Assembly: GCA_030681895.1 (NCBI GenBank)
Contig: JAUXRI010000290.1
Location: 1-44,264, forward strand
Length of the DNA stretch: 44,264 bases
Reading direction: 5' to 3'
Source: Myxococcales bacterium
GTDB lineage: Bacteria; Myxococcota; Myxococcia; Myxococcales; Myxococcaceae
Shown here: positions 25,204-33,395 of the stretch, piece after piece
Layout: every line of letters starts with the position of its first letter
Numbering within the stretch: position 1 is the stretch's first letter
Made by a program: the position numbers and the translations under genes
The notes under the pieces: model-generated
Databases searched by the model: none
What the model saw: only the letters and a program-made list of their open reading frames with translations
What the model was told of the DNA's origin: nothing

Positions 25204-25797
25204 TCAGCGGGTGGAGGGCGGCTCGGCGAAGGTGTGCCGGGCGAAGAGCGTCGCGCGCTCCACGTTGCGCACCCAGGGCTGGTCACCCTTGTCGAGCGAG
25301 ACGGTCTCGTCGAGCTGGCCGTCTTCGTAGCGGTAGTGCTGCGTGATGCGGTAGCGGTCGAACGGCGCCATCGACGAGACGTTCGCTTTCAGCTCCATCG
25401 AGGCCCGTCGGAACTGCGGGTCGGTCGCCCCCAGCCCTGCTCCGAGCGAGGTGGTGAACGCCACCGGCACCCTGGCGGCGTCGGCGGCCTTCAAGTCGGC
25501 CTGAAAGAACCAGGTGACGGTTCGCTCGCCTGCCGAGCCGTCGTAGTCGGGGTGGCGGCGGCGAAGGCTCTTCACCGAGTCCCACCGGTCCTTCGAGCGC
25601 CGCTGCTCCACGCTGAAGTCGTAGTCGAACTGGGGCGCGCGTACCCACTGGCCGTCGACGAAGCGCTCGCACTCGCCGGTGCCGACCCAGACGAGCGTGA
25701 CCTCGGCGGGCTGGGCCGGTGGCGTAGGGACCCAGGCACGGGCGGGGGCGCAGGCGACGGTGAGGAGCAGGGGAAGCAGGATGGCGCGGATCGACAT
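25204..25797 (-). CDS. Lipoprotein of unknown family
   Basis: 197 residues from ATG 25797 with GAGG eight bases ahead. Leader MSIRAILLPLLLTVACAP with lipobox TVAC. Mature part is basic and aromatic (QFDYDFSVEQRRSKDRWDSV, TVTWFFQADLKAAD, FDRYRITQHYRYEDGQ), with no recognised domain. It lies 79 bases upstream of the esterase lipoprotein on the same strand and may share its transcript. It diverges from the LysR gene, with a perfect inverted repeat between them, so LysR control is possible. Confidence 0.75.
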   Translation of the reverse strand: MSIRAILLPLLLTVACAPARAWVPTPPAQPAEVTLVWVGTGECERFVDGQWVRAPQFDYDFSVEQRRSKDRWDSVKSLRRRHPDYDGSAGERTVTWFFQADLKAADAARVPVAFTTSLGAGLGATDPQFRRASMELKANVSSMAPFDRYRITQHYRYEDGQLDETVSLDKGDQPWVRNVERATLFARHTFAEPPSTR

Positions 25798-25864
25798 GTG
25801 TGGGACCTCGGAAGCTCACCGCGCGAGCTGCGCGATGAGGACCTCACCATGCGTCCCGAAGTCG

Positions 25865-25900
25865 TTGACAACAATGGGCGCAACGGACAACACATTGTTG
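25865..25900. promoter_or_regulatory. Candidate LysR operator and promoter
   Basis: CAACAATG (25869-25876) and CATTGTTG (25893-25900) are perfect complements with 16 bases between, in the divergent gap and ending four bases before the LysR start. TTGACA (25865-25870) overlaps the left half and could be a -35 box. Placement fits autorepression. Confidence 0.48.
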
Positions 25901-25904
25901 CTCC

Positions 25905-26780
25905 ATGACATCACTGCCCCTCGACGCGCTCGCTGCATTCCAGGCCGTCGCACAGTCGCGGAGCTTCACGCGCGCGGCGGAGGCCCTGGGGACGGACAAG
26001 TCGCGGGTCAGCCGAGTGGTGAGGGCGCTCGAGGACACGCTCGGCACGGCGCTGCTCGTGCGGAGCACCCGGTCGGTCACGCTCACCGCAGAGGGTGAGG
26101 CGCTGTTCGTGAAGGTGTCGCCGCTGCTGGCCGGGCTCGAGGCGGCGTTGTCGGCCGTGCCCGACCGGCCCTCGCTCCCCTCGGGAGAGGTGTGCGTCAC
26201 CACGACGCCCGACCTCGGCCGGGGGCTTCTGGCGCCTGCGCTCGCGTCGTTTCGCCAGCGCTACCCCGCGGTGCTCGTGCGGGTCGTGCTCGCGAACGAA
26301 GTGGTCGACCTGATGGACCGTGGCGTCGACCTCGCGCTCCGCGTGGGCCAGCCGGGCGCGGGCTCGTTCATCGCGAGGAAGGTGGGCGACCTCGAGGCCG
26401 GCTTCTTCGCGTCGCCCGGCTACCTGTCTCGCCGGGGCACGCCCACGACGATGGAGGCGCTCTCGGAGCATGAAGGCCTGTGGCCAGCGCCGAAGAAGGG
26501 CCAGCGCTCCTTCGCTCCGGGGAAGGCGCCGCCGCCGGCTGCGGTGCAGTGCGCCGACTTCTCATTGCTCGCCGAGCTCGCGCGGCTGGGTGCCGGGGTC
26601 GCGTTGCTCCCGACGTTCCTCGCGGCGCGTGACGTCGCGTCGGGCGTGCTCACGCGGGTGTTGCCCCAGGTCTCACTCGCCAACGCGCCGCTCTATCTCG
26701 TGTCACGTCCCGTGAAGCCGGTGCCGCCGCGAGTGAAGGTGCTCCGCGAGTGGCTGCTGCAGCACCTGCGGCCGGCGTGA
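25905..26780 (+). CDS. LysR-family transcriptional regulator
   Basis: 291 residues. HTH at residues 4-62 (LDALAAFQAVAQSRSFTRAA, then KSRVSRVVRALEDTLGTALL and RSTRSVTLTAEG). The effector domain from residue 90 (GEVCVTTTPDLGRGLLAPAL) has the type II periplasmic-binding fold and ends with a Pro-rich strand. Of the AaeR/GbpR-like subgroup that often carries a short C-terminal extension. The inducer is unknown. The divergent gene is a lipoprotein of unknown family, with the inverted repeat between them as the likely binding site. The FKBP gene ends four bases downstream on the opposite strand. Confidence 0.94.
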   Translation: MTSLPLDALAAFQAVAQSRSFTRAAEALGTDKSRVSRVVRALEDTLGTALLVRSTRSVTLTAEGEALFVKVSPLLAGLEAALSAVPDRPSLPSGEVCVTTTPDLGRGLLAPALASFRQRYPAVLVRVVLANEVVDLMDRGVDLALRVGQPGAGSFIARKVGDLEAGFFASPGYLSRRGTPTTMEALSEHEGLWPAPKKGQRSFAPGKAPPPAAVQCADFSLLAELARLGAGVALLPTFLAARDVASGVLTRVLPQVSLANAPLYLVSRPVKPVPPRVKVLREWLLQHLRPA

Positions 26781-26784
26781 CGAG

Positions 26785-27204
26785 TCACCGCACGTCGAGC
26801 AGCTCGATGTCGAACACCAGCGTCGAGTTCGGAGGAATACCCGGCTTGGGGTCCGAGCCGTAGCCGAGCAGCGCAGGCACGATGAGCTGCCGCGTCTCGC
26901 CCTCCTTCATACCGAGCAGCCCCTCGTCCCACCCCGCGATGACCTGCCCTTCGCCGACCCAGAACGAGAAGGGCGCGTTGCGCGTGCGGGAGCTGTCGAA
27001 CACGCCGCCGTCGAGGATGCGCCCGACGAAGTGCACCTGAATCTTGTCGCCCTTCTTCGCCGCGTCGCCGTCGCCGGGCACCAGCACCTGGGTCACCAGC
27101 CCGCTCGGCCGCGTGACGGGCGCCTCGGGAGGACCGGGTGTCGGCGGCGGGCTCTTCTTGCAGGACAGGGTGAACGAGAGGCCGACCAGCAGCAGAGCGC
27201 GCAT
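26785..27204 (-). CDS. FKBP-type peptidyl-prolyl isomerase lipoprotein
   Basis: 139 residues from ATG 27204. Leader MRALLLVGLSFTLSCKK with lipobox TLSC, then a Pro-rich linker (SPPPTPGPPEAP). The FKBP domain (45-139) has GDKIQVHFVGRILDGGVFDS, the binding loop VIAGWDEGLLGMKEGE and LGYGSDPKPGIPPNSTLVFD. It catalyses cis-trans turns at Pro and would help outer-membrane or exported proteins fold in the periplasm. TACCCT lies eight bases before the ATG with no Shine-Dalgarno, so its start looks leaderless. Confidence 0.93.
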   Translation of the reverse strand: MRALLLVGLSFTLSCKKSPPPTPGPPEAPVTRPSGLVTQVLVPGDGDAAKKGDKIQVHFVGRILDGGVFDSSRTRNAPFSFWVGEGQVIAGWDEGLLGMKEGETRQLIVPALLGYGSDPKPGIPPNSTLVFDIELLDVR

Positions 27205-27212
27205 GACGCGGC

Positions 27213-27218
27213 AGGGTA
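27213..27218 (-). promoter_or_regulatory. Candidate -10 hexamer for the FKBP gene
   Basis: TACCCT on the minus strand lies eight bases before ATG 27204, the arrangement seen at several other genes here. Confidence 0.4.
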
Positions 27219-27362
27219 GGGCATCTGGGGCGTCAGAGCAGTGGGGAATCAATGACATGGACGTCGATAACCAATCGCTATCGATGGCCCTTTGGCTTGT
27301 TCCCGCGAGCCTTCGCCACCGCGTGCATCATTCAGTTCGTCACCAACCAGGGAGCACACGTC

Positions 27363-27656
27363 ATGGCAAACCTTCCGCAGCCGATTGCACCTCACTCCAG
27401 CGCCTGGGTCGCGCAGGTCTGGCTCTCGTTCGTCATCTCGGTCGGCGTCACCGGCATGGGCATCTGGTTCATGCCCGGCGAGCCCTGGGTGAAGGCGTTC
27501 ATGGCGATGGGCGTGCTCTTCACCGTCGGCTCGACGTTCTCGCTCGCGAAGACGGTGCGCGACCAGCACGAGTCGCAGAGCATCAAGCAGCGCATCGATG
27601 ACGCCCGCGTCAGCCGGCTCATCGCTGAGCACGACCCGCTCAAGCCGCAGCTCTGA
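27363..27656 (+). CDS. YiaA/YiaB-family two-helix membrane protein
   Basis: 97 residues from ATG 27363 (GGGAG upstream). The YiaAB pattern is clear: SSAWVAQVWLSFVISVGVTG as the first helix, GIWFMPGEPWVKAFMAMGVL leading into the second, then FSLAKTVRDQHESQSIKQRI. The family has two membrane helices, a conserved KTVRD(Q)HE segment and no known activity. Inner-membrane location expected. It converges with the S24/S26-like peptidase gene, two bases apart. Confidence 0.9.
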   Translation: MANLPQPIAPHSSAWVAQVWLSFVISVGVTGMGIWFMPGEPWVKAFMAMGVLFTVGSTFSLAKTVRDQHESQSIKQRIDDARVSRLIAEHDPLKPQL

Positions 27657-27658
27657 AG

Positions 27659-28078
27659 TCAGTCTCGAAGGCGACGGACCAGGTGGCGAAGGCCTGGGAG
27701 CCGCTTCAGCGCTCGAGACAGTCGTGGCACCTGACGCAACGCCAGGTGTGCGACGCGGGGCAGCTCGAGCGTCAGCGCTCCGCGTCTCACCGCGACGACG
27801 CGCCCGAGCACCTCGCGCGCGGGCGGGTCGACGACGCCGACACTCGACACCGTGACGAGTGGACCGGTCTGCTCGACGAGATGGGCGACGAGCTGGCCCT
27901 GTGGGTTCACCACCAGCGCGATGTCACCCCGACGCAGCATGAGCTCGTCACCGCGCTCCACGCGCACCTGATCGCCGTCGAGCACGAGCGGCCACAGGCT
28001 CTTCCCGCCAGCACGCAGCCACATGCGCTGGCCTGGCGGGAGCGCGCGCAGCAACGCCTCGATGCGTGGGTCGGCCAT
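27659..28078 (-). CDS. S24/S26-family (signal-peptidase/LexA-like) peptidase
   Basis: 139 residues from ATG 28078. The pattern GGKSLWPLVLDGDQVRVERG is the S26/S24 entry (G-x-S-(M/L)-x-P-x5-GD), with Ser as the presumed nucleophile and Leu where Met is usual. It continues with MLRRGDIALVVNPQGQLVAH, where His occupies the place of the general base (as in SipW-like enzymes). No membrane helix is seen, and the C-terminus is strongly basic (RALKRLPGLRHLVRRLRD). Self-cleavage or protein processing is possible, but the natural target is unknown. It is divergent from the pseudokinase gene. Confidence 0.75.
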   Translation of the reverse strand: MADPRIEALLRALPPGQRMWLRAGGKSLWPLVLDGDQVRVERGDELMLRRGDIALVVNPQGQLVAHLVEQTGPLVTVSSVGVVDPPAREVLGRVVAVRRGALTLELPRVAHLALRQVPRLSRALKRLPGLRHLVRRLRD

Positions 28079-28234
28079 GAGCGGCCGTGAGTGTCTCACG
28101 CCGCCGCCACCGCGAGGCGCTGATCACGCGAGTCGGAGCAGGCTCCTCGCGTGCCGCTCCGCGACGAGGGCCATGTCAGTGGCGCAGTGTCGACGCAGGC
28201 CAACGGCATGTCCGTGTGCGTCTCGCGCACCTGT

Positions 28235-28240
28235 TACGCT
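28235..28240 (+). promoter_or_regulatory. Candidate -10 hexamer for the pseudokinase gene
   Basis: TACGCT lies six bases before GTG 28247; it marks GTG 28247 as the likely start rather than the in-frame codons upstream. Confidence 0.42.
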
Positions 28241-28246
28241 CGTGGC

Positions 28247-29461
28247 GTGTCGCCCGCTCCCTTCCAGCCGATCCCCGAGACGACGCAGGCGCACGTCGAC
28301 CGGCTGGTCGGCTCCCAGGTGGGCGAGCTCGATGTCGGTGAGCGGGTCGCGGAAGGGCGCTTCGGAACCCTCTATCGGGCCCGACGACGAGCCTCAGGCA
28401 AGGACGTGACGCTCGAGGTGCTGCGCACGGGCCTCAGGGGAAACGACCACGACGTGCGCGCCGTCAACGCCATCAAGTGCGCGGGCATCGCCGAGGTCGT
28501 CGACTTCGGCGAGCTCCCAGACGGGCGCAGGTATCGCGTGATGGAGCGCCTCGAAGGCGAGTCGCTCGACCAGCGCGTGCTTCGAGGCGACCGGTTCACG
28601 CCAGCGGAGGTCGTTCAGGTGCTCGGTCAGGTCGCAGAGGTCCTTCAGGCGGCGCACGCCTGGGCGCTCCCGCACGGCAACCTCGGGTCCTCGACCGTCT
28701 TCGTGTTCAACGGCGCGGTGAAGCTCCTCGACTTCGGGCTGGCGAAGCAGAAGCCCACCGTCGAGGGCGACCTGCACGCGCTCGGTGCGCTCGGGTTCAT
28801 GCTCCTGACCGGTGTGGAGCTCGGCGAGCGCGCGCCGCCACCAGCCGGCACTCGCGTTCCCGACGGGCTCGACCGATTGCTGCGCGAGCTGCTCGAGAAG
28901 CGCGTGAAGGACGCGACGGCCGCGCGTCGAGCGTTCGCGAGAGGGTCGACCCTCACCGATGATGCGCCGGCCCTCATGGCGAGTGTGGCCCCGGGTCAGT
29001 CGCCGTCGTCAGCCGCAGCGCCTCGGTCACGCGCACTCCTGGTCGGCGCCCTCGCGCTGTTGCTCGTCGGAGGTGGTGCGGCCGCGCTCGTCCTGCTGCG
29101 CGCGCCGGCAGCCGAGACCGTCGCGGCCGTGGAGGATGAAGGGCTGACGCTCGACGAAGCGCTGGCGGTCGACCCGGACGAGCCCCCGGAGCCTGAACCC
29201 ACGGCGACCGAGCAGCGCCCGTCGTCACGCCCGACGGTGCAGCGCAGAACGAAGGTGGTGCCCAGTGCTGGAGCGTTGATGGCCGAGATCACCCGGCTCG
29301 AGTCGCGCTTTCGCCAGCAGGCGCACCCGGACGACGCCGATCAGGCGCTCAACGTGCTCAACAAACAGCGGCTCCGACTGACCGGGACGGTCTCGGAGCG
29401 GGACCGCAAGGACGTCGCGCGCCAGCTCGCAGGGTGGCGCCGCAGCTACCTGCGCAGATGA
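28247..29461 (+). CDS. Pseudokinase with membrane helix and unknown C-terminal domain
   Basis: 404 residues. The kinase fold (22-245) starts with the Gly-rich loop ERVAEGRFGTLYRA. The ATP-binding Lys is replaced by Glu57 in VTLEVL. The catalytic HRD is HGN (H143-G-N145), and the usual Asn after it is also lost (LGSSTV). DFG is kept at 162-164. Two essential residues are therefore missing, so catalysis is not expected. A membrane helix (ALLVGALALLLVGGGAAALVL) and a 90-residue tail with an acidic Glu/Pro stretch and a basic helical end follow. A scaffold or allosteric role is possible, perhaps with the active PEGA kinase at 4209. Confidence 0.9.
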   Translation: MSPAPFQPIPETTQAHVDRLVGSQVGELDVGERVAEGRFGTLYRARRRASGKDVTLEVLRTGLRGNDHDVRAVNAIKCAGIAEVVDFGELPDGRRYRVMERLEGESLDQRVLRGDRFTPAEVVQVLGQVAEVLQAAHAWALPHGNLGSSTVFVFNGAVKLLDFGLAKQKPTVEGDLHALGALGFMLLTGVELGERAPPPAGTRVPDGLDRLLRELLEKRVKDATAARRAFARGSTLTDDAPALMASVAPGQSPSSAAAPRSRALLVGALALLLVGGGAAALVLLRAPAAETVAAVEDEGLTLDEALAVDPDEPPEPEPTATEQRPSSRPTVQRRTKVVPSAGALMAEITRLESRFRQQAHPDDADQALNVLNKQRLRLTGTVSERDRKDVARQLAGWRRSYLRR

Positions 29462-29595
29462 CGTTCGACGGTTCGTGCTCGCAGGTCACGACTGATGAGG
29501 TCGCGACGGCGAACCAACACAGCGTCGACTGACTCATCGTTGAAGAAGGCACGTCGGTCGTCGTGCTCGTCACTCGGTATCCCAGCGCTTCGCAG

Positions 29596-30792
29596 CTACG
29601 GAACGGTCAGCGTCCCCACCTCGACGCGCGCGCAGCGCCGCGTGTGAACGACGACCGGTTGAACGCCAGCGGGCACCGCGCGGTCGAGCTCACCTTCCCA
29701 GCTCGTCCCCGTGCCGTCGGGCCGGCCGCGCAGCACCGTCACGCCGCCCACCAGCACGTCGAGTACCGAGCCCAGGTCCGTCCCGTCGAGCACGAACGCG
29801 TCACCGCGCGTCGTCACCGGCCGCACGCGAGAGACGACGGGCGCAGGCAACGAGTCGTCGCAGACGAAGTACGGGTACTCGCTCCAGCCCAGCCCGCCAC
29901 GCGTGTCGCGCAGCACCGTCCACAACGTGCCGGTGCGCCGCTCTGGCACCGGGTCGAACGCCTTGCCGCCGGGCGCGGTGAACTTCGTCTTCACGCCTTC
30001 ACGCAACGCCGTGCGCTCTTCCGTGAACCGTCCACTCGTCGAGTACCAGGCGATGAGCACCCGCTCGGTGCGCGCCTCGGCCCCGCTCGGGGTCTGCGCG
30101 GTAAAGGGCTCGAACACCTCGTCTGGCCCGTCGACGTCGAGGCCCACCTGCTGCGCCGGCTTCACCATCACGCGCGCGCCCGCGGGCCACGGCGCCCCAT
30201 CGACCGACAGCCGCGTCACGCGTGGGTTGGTGTTCCGCTCCGGGTCCTCCGAGATGCGCACGCGGAACAGCGAGATGAGCGACTTCACCTCTTTGCGCTG
30301 CACGCGCGCGAACACCTCACGCAATTCCTCCATCGACGCCGTGGGCGAGACCTCTTCGGCGACCGAGATGGTGAGCACCTGGCCCGAGGTGCCTGCGACG
30401 CGACGGGGATCGTCAGTGGCGAGCGCGTCGAACAGCCCCATCGGGGCCGAATAGGCAGCCTGCGAGTTCAGCCCGATGAACTTCACGCCCGGTGGGAGCG
30501 ACAGCATGTCTCCGAGCCTCGACGGATCGTTCACCACCGCCGGGTCCGAGCACGCGCTGCGGTTCAGGTTGAACGGGTCGGGGTCGCACCCAATCCAGAA
30601 CGTGGTCGTCTGTTGACCCGCGCGCGTCGGGTCGACGACGAGTGACTGCAGCCGCGCCGTCTCACCCGGAGCGAGGTCGGCCGGCGTCGAGGTCAGCCCA
30701 AGCATGCGCAGCCGGTCGACGAGCGTCTCGGTCGGGAAGTCCTCTGGCGAACACGCCGTCATCAGCAGCGAGAGGAGCAGCGCGCGCCGCAT
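29596..30792 (-). CDS. Lipoprotein in the TonB-receptor operon
   Basis: 398 residues. MRRALLLSLLMTACSPE gives lipobox MTAC. The Cys pair in WIGCDPDPFNLNRSACSDP may form a disulfide. The last third (PAPVVSRVRPVTTRGDAFVL, then DGTDLGSVLDVLVGG) resembles an IPT/TIG immunoglobulin-like domain. Function unknown, but its ATG overlaps the last base of the TonB-receptor stop codon (TGATG), so the two are translated together and probably work at the same membrane. Its 3' end faces the pseudokinase gene with a 134-base gap in which no clear structure was found. Confidence 0.83.
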   Translation of the reverse strand: MRRALLLSLLMTACSPEDFPTETLVDRLRMLGLTSTPADLAPGETARLQSLVVDPTRAGQQTTTFWIGCDPDPFNLNRSACSDPAVVNDPSRLGDMLSLPPGVKFIGLNSQAAYSAPMGLFDALATDDPRRVAGTSGQVLTISVAEEVSPTASMEELREVFARVQRKEVKSLISLFRVRISEDPERNTNPRVTRLSVDGAPWPAGARVMVKPAQQVGLDVDGPDEVFEPFTAQTPSGAEARTERVLIAWYSTSGRFTEERTALREGVKTKFTAPGGKAFDPVPERRTGTLWTVLRDTRGGLGWSEYPYFVCDDSLPAPVVSRVRPVTTRGDAFVLDGTDLGSVLDVLVGGVTVLRGRPDGTGTSWEGELDRAVPAGVQPVVVHTRRCARVEVGTLTVP

Positions 30793-33389
30793 CAGAACTC
30801 TCCTCTCATGCCGAGCACCGGCAGAATCGGCAGCCCCGTCACGTACGTCTGCGCGGAGTAGTCGTACGCGTTCAGCACCGCCTCGACGTTCTGCCGGTTG
30901 GTCGCGTTCTGCACGTCGACGTAGAGCGCCAGCATCCAGTCCTGGAAGACGAAGCGTTTGTCGATGCGCACGTCGAGCTGGAAGAAGTCGGGCAGCCGCT
31001 GGCTGAACTGCTCACCCTGAATCGGGAAGTAGTAGTTGCCGTTGACGTCGTAGATGGAGCCGACGATGGGCGTGCGGAGCGGCCCCGAGGTGTAGCGAAT
31101 CTTCGCGCCCACGATGAAGTCGAACGGCAGCTTGTAGCTCGCCACCACGATGAGGTTGTGAGGCTGGTCGAACTGCCCGGGCGCCCACACCGTGCCGCCG
31201 CGGAAGTCACGCTCGGTGCGTGAGAGGCTGTACGCCACCCACCCGAAGAAGTTCTTCGTCAGCGCGTGTCGCAGCAGAATCTCGGCGCCATAGTTTCGGC
31301 CGCGGCCGAAGCTCTCGTAGCGGAGAGGAAGGTCACCGCTGGACGTGTCGCCCGACGTCGAGAGCGTCGCGCGCGCCTGGTTGAAGAGGTCTTTGTAATA
31401 GAGCTGCACGTCCAGCGTGATGGCGTCGGTGAAGCGCACCTCGCTGCCCACCATGAACTGGCTCGCGCCCTCGGGCAGCAGGTCGGGGTTGCCGAACTTC
31501 TTCGTGAGCAGGCCCTGCCGGTAGTCGGGTGGCTGGTGGTAGAGCCCCGCGCCGCCCTTCACCAGCACCCGCTCGTGCACCTGCCACAGCGCCGAGAAAC
31601 GCGGGTCGACCCACGCCTTGTTCATCGTCGAGTTGTAGTCGCCACGCACGCCGCCGATGAGCTTCAGCGTCGGCACCGGCTTCCAGATGGCCTCGGCGAA
31701 GAGCCCCGGCTCGGCCTGGAACACGGTCGCCTTCTCGGAGACGAGCCGCCGCGACGCGAACGGGTCGGGAATCTGGCCGAGCTGCGGCAGCGGCGGAGAT
31801 TGGATGTCGAGGGTGTACGGCAAGAGCTGAAAGTCGACGCCGGTCGCGAGGGTGAGGTTCGCCTCGGGCACGTCGATGGTGAAGGTGTTGCGCGAGATGA
31901 AGGGGAAGAGCTGCGACTTCGCGAACAGGTCGCTGCCCGCCGAGAAGCCGACGGTGTCGAGGCCCAGCGTGGTGCGGGTGCGGAACTCGACGCGTTTGCC
32001 CAGCTTCGTGTCGAAGCCGACCAGCAGGCGGTTGTACGCGATGGCGGTGCCGAAGGTGGCGCGGCCCTCGGGGTCGAGCGCCGGGTTGGGCAGCGCCGCG
32101 ACGAGCTCGTCGCTCGAGCCGAAGAAGGTGACGAAGAAGCGGCTCTTGCCCGTCGTCGGCTTCCACTCGAGGCGGGCCTGGTAGTCCCAGTAGCGGGGCG
32201 CCACCGTGAAGGCGATGGCGTCGGTCGCTCCGGGAATGAAGCTCAGCACCTGCGGGAGGACGACGTCGATGTAGCTGCGGCGCGCCGAGACAGCGACGGA
32301 CCAGGTGTCGGTGAGGGGCAGCTCCACGAGGCCCGAGATGTCGACGAGGTTGACGTCGACGTAGCCGTGAACGCCCTTCTTGGACGGCGTGCGCGAGGTG
32401 GCCGTGACGAGCCCGGCGATGCCGCGCCCGAACTCGGCGCCGTAGTTGCCCTGCTGGAAGGACAACGACTCGAGCAGGTTCGCGTTGTACGTCGAGAAGA
32501 GCCCGCCGAAGTGGAACAGCAGCGGCACCGGCGCCTCGTCGACGAAGGTGCGCGTGTCCCACGGCTTCGAGCCGCGCACGACGAGGAAGCCGAGGCCGAA
32601 CGGCGAGCGCGCCACGCCCGGCAGGTTCTGCACCACGCGAAACGCGTCACCGTTGGTGCCGGGGATGAGGCGAATCTCTTCCTGCTTCAGCGTGACTTGC
32701 GCGACCTCTTTGCGCTCCCTCGGCGCGCGCACCACCGTCTCGTAGCCGCCGTAGACCTGCTTGCGCACGTAGTAGGTGACGTCGGTGCGCTGGCCCGGCG
32801 TGAAGGTCTCGGTCGTCTCGAACTTCGCGTAGCCGGCGAGCAGAGCCACCACGCGCTGCGTCCCTGCGGGCACGCCCTTCACCTCGAAGCGGCCATCATC
32901 TGCGCTCAACGTCTCGAGCGCCCCGTCTCCCTCGCCCACCACCACCTGCGCGTTCGCCAGCGGGTCTCGCGTGCCGCGCTCGAGCACCACGCCGGTGAAG
33001 TTGACCAGGTCGTTTCCTGCATCGGCGACCGGCACCTCGACCACCTGCTGGCGGAAGAAGAACTCGTAGCTGAACTGAATGCGCACCGCCGCGGGCTGGC
33101 CGTCGACCTCTGCCGGCGTGAAGCGGAACTGCCGCAGCGCAATCAGCGCCTCTCGATCGAACGGCTCACTGGCGCTCTGCACGACGCGCGCGTCCATCAC
33201 GAGGCCGTCGGGCCCGATGTCGATCTCCATCACGACGGTGCCGCCGGCCCCCGCGTCGAGCAGCTCGGCAGGGAAGACCGCGTCGATCTTCTGCAGCAGC
33301 GTCGGCGCCTTCGTCAGCACACCCGCTCCACCGTCGCGCTGTGCGAAGGCGGGGAGCGCGAGCAGGAGGCAGAGACAGAGCGCACGCAC
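30792..33389 (-). CDS. TonB-dependent receptor with its own N-terminal TonB C-domain
   Basis: 865 residues from GTG 33389. Signal peptide MRALCLCLLLALPAFA. Residues 27-112 are a TonB C-terminal domain (PDGLVMDARVVQSASEPFDR, then FTPAEVDGQPAAVRIQFSYE). Residues 130-212 are a carboxypeptidase-regulatory-like beta sandwich (GVVLERGTRDPLANAQVVV). A plug follows (FVVRGSKPWDTRTF-like region near 270), then a 22-strand-type barrel ending in a terminal Phe (RGEF), as outer-membrane proteins do. It takes up a ligand across the outer membrane. The PhnD-like gene upstream is six bases away and the lipoprotein downstream overlaps by one base. Ligand unknown. Confidence 0.93.
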   Translation of the reverse strand: MRALCLCLLLALPAFAQRDGGAGVLTKAPTLLQKIDAVFPAELLDAGAGGTVVMEIDIGPDGLVMDARVVQSASEPFDREALIALRQFRFTPAEVDGQPAAVRIQFSYEFFFRQQVVEVPVADAGNDLVNFTGVVLERGTRDPLANAQVVVGEGDGALETLSADDGRFEVKGVPAGTQRVVALLAGYAKFETTETFTPGQRTDVTYYVRKQVYGGYETVVRAPRERKEVAQVTLKQEEIRLIPGTNGDAFRVVQNLPGVARSPFGLGFLVVRGSKPWDTRTFVDEAPVPLLFHFGGLFSTYNANLLESLSFQQGNYGAEFGRGIAGLVTATSRTPSKKGVHGYVDVNLVDISGLVELPLTDTWSVAVSARRSYIDVVLPQVLSFIPGATDAIAFTVAPRYWDYQARLEWKPTTGKSRFFVTFFGSSDELVAALPNPALDPEGRATFGTAIAYNRLLVGFDTKLGKRVEFRTRTTLGLDTVGFSAGSDLFAKSQLFPFISRNTFTIDVPEANLTLATGVDFQLLPYTLDIQSPPLPQLGQIPDPFASRRLVSEKATVFQAEPGLFAEAIWKPVPTLKLIGGVRGDYNSTMNKAWVDPRFSALWQVHERVLVKGGAGLYHQPPDYRQGLLTKKFGNPDLLPEGASQFMVGSEVRFTDAITLDVQLYYKDLFNQARATLSTSGDTSSGDLPLRYESFGRGRNYGAEILLRHALTKNFFGWVAYSLSRTERDFRGGTVWAPGQFDQPHNLIVVASYKLPFDFIVGAKIRYTSGPLRTPIVGSIYDVNGNYYFPIQGEQFSQRLPDFFQLDVRIDKRFVFQDWMLALYVDVQNATNRQNVEAVLNAYDYSAQTYVTGLPILPVLGMRGEF

Positions 33390-33395
33390 GAGCTG

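Noticed and set aside
29462..29595. Possible gene or RNA between the pseudokinase and the lipoprotein
   Set aside because: The short frames there lack any start site or composition of real genes. Only weak inverted sequence (GGTTCG/CGAACC) is present.
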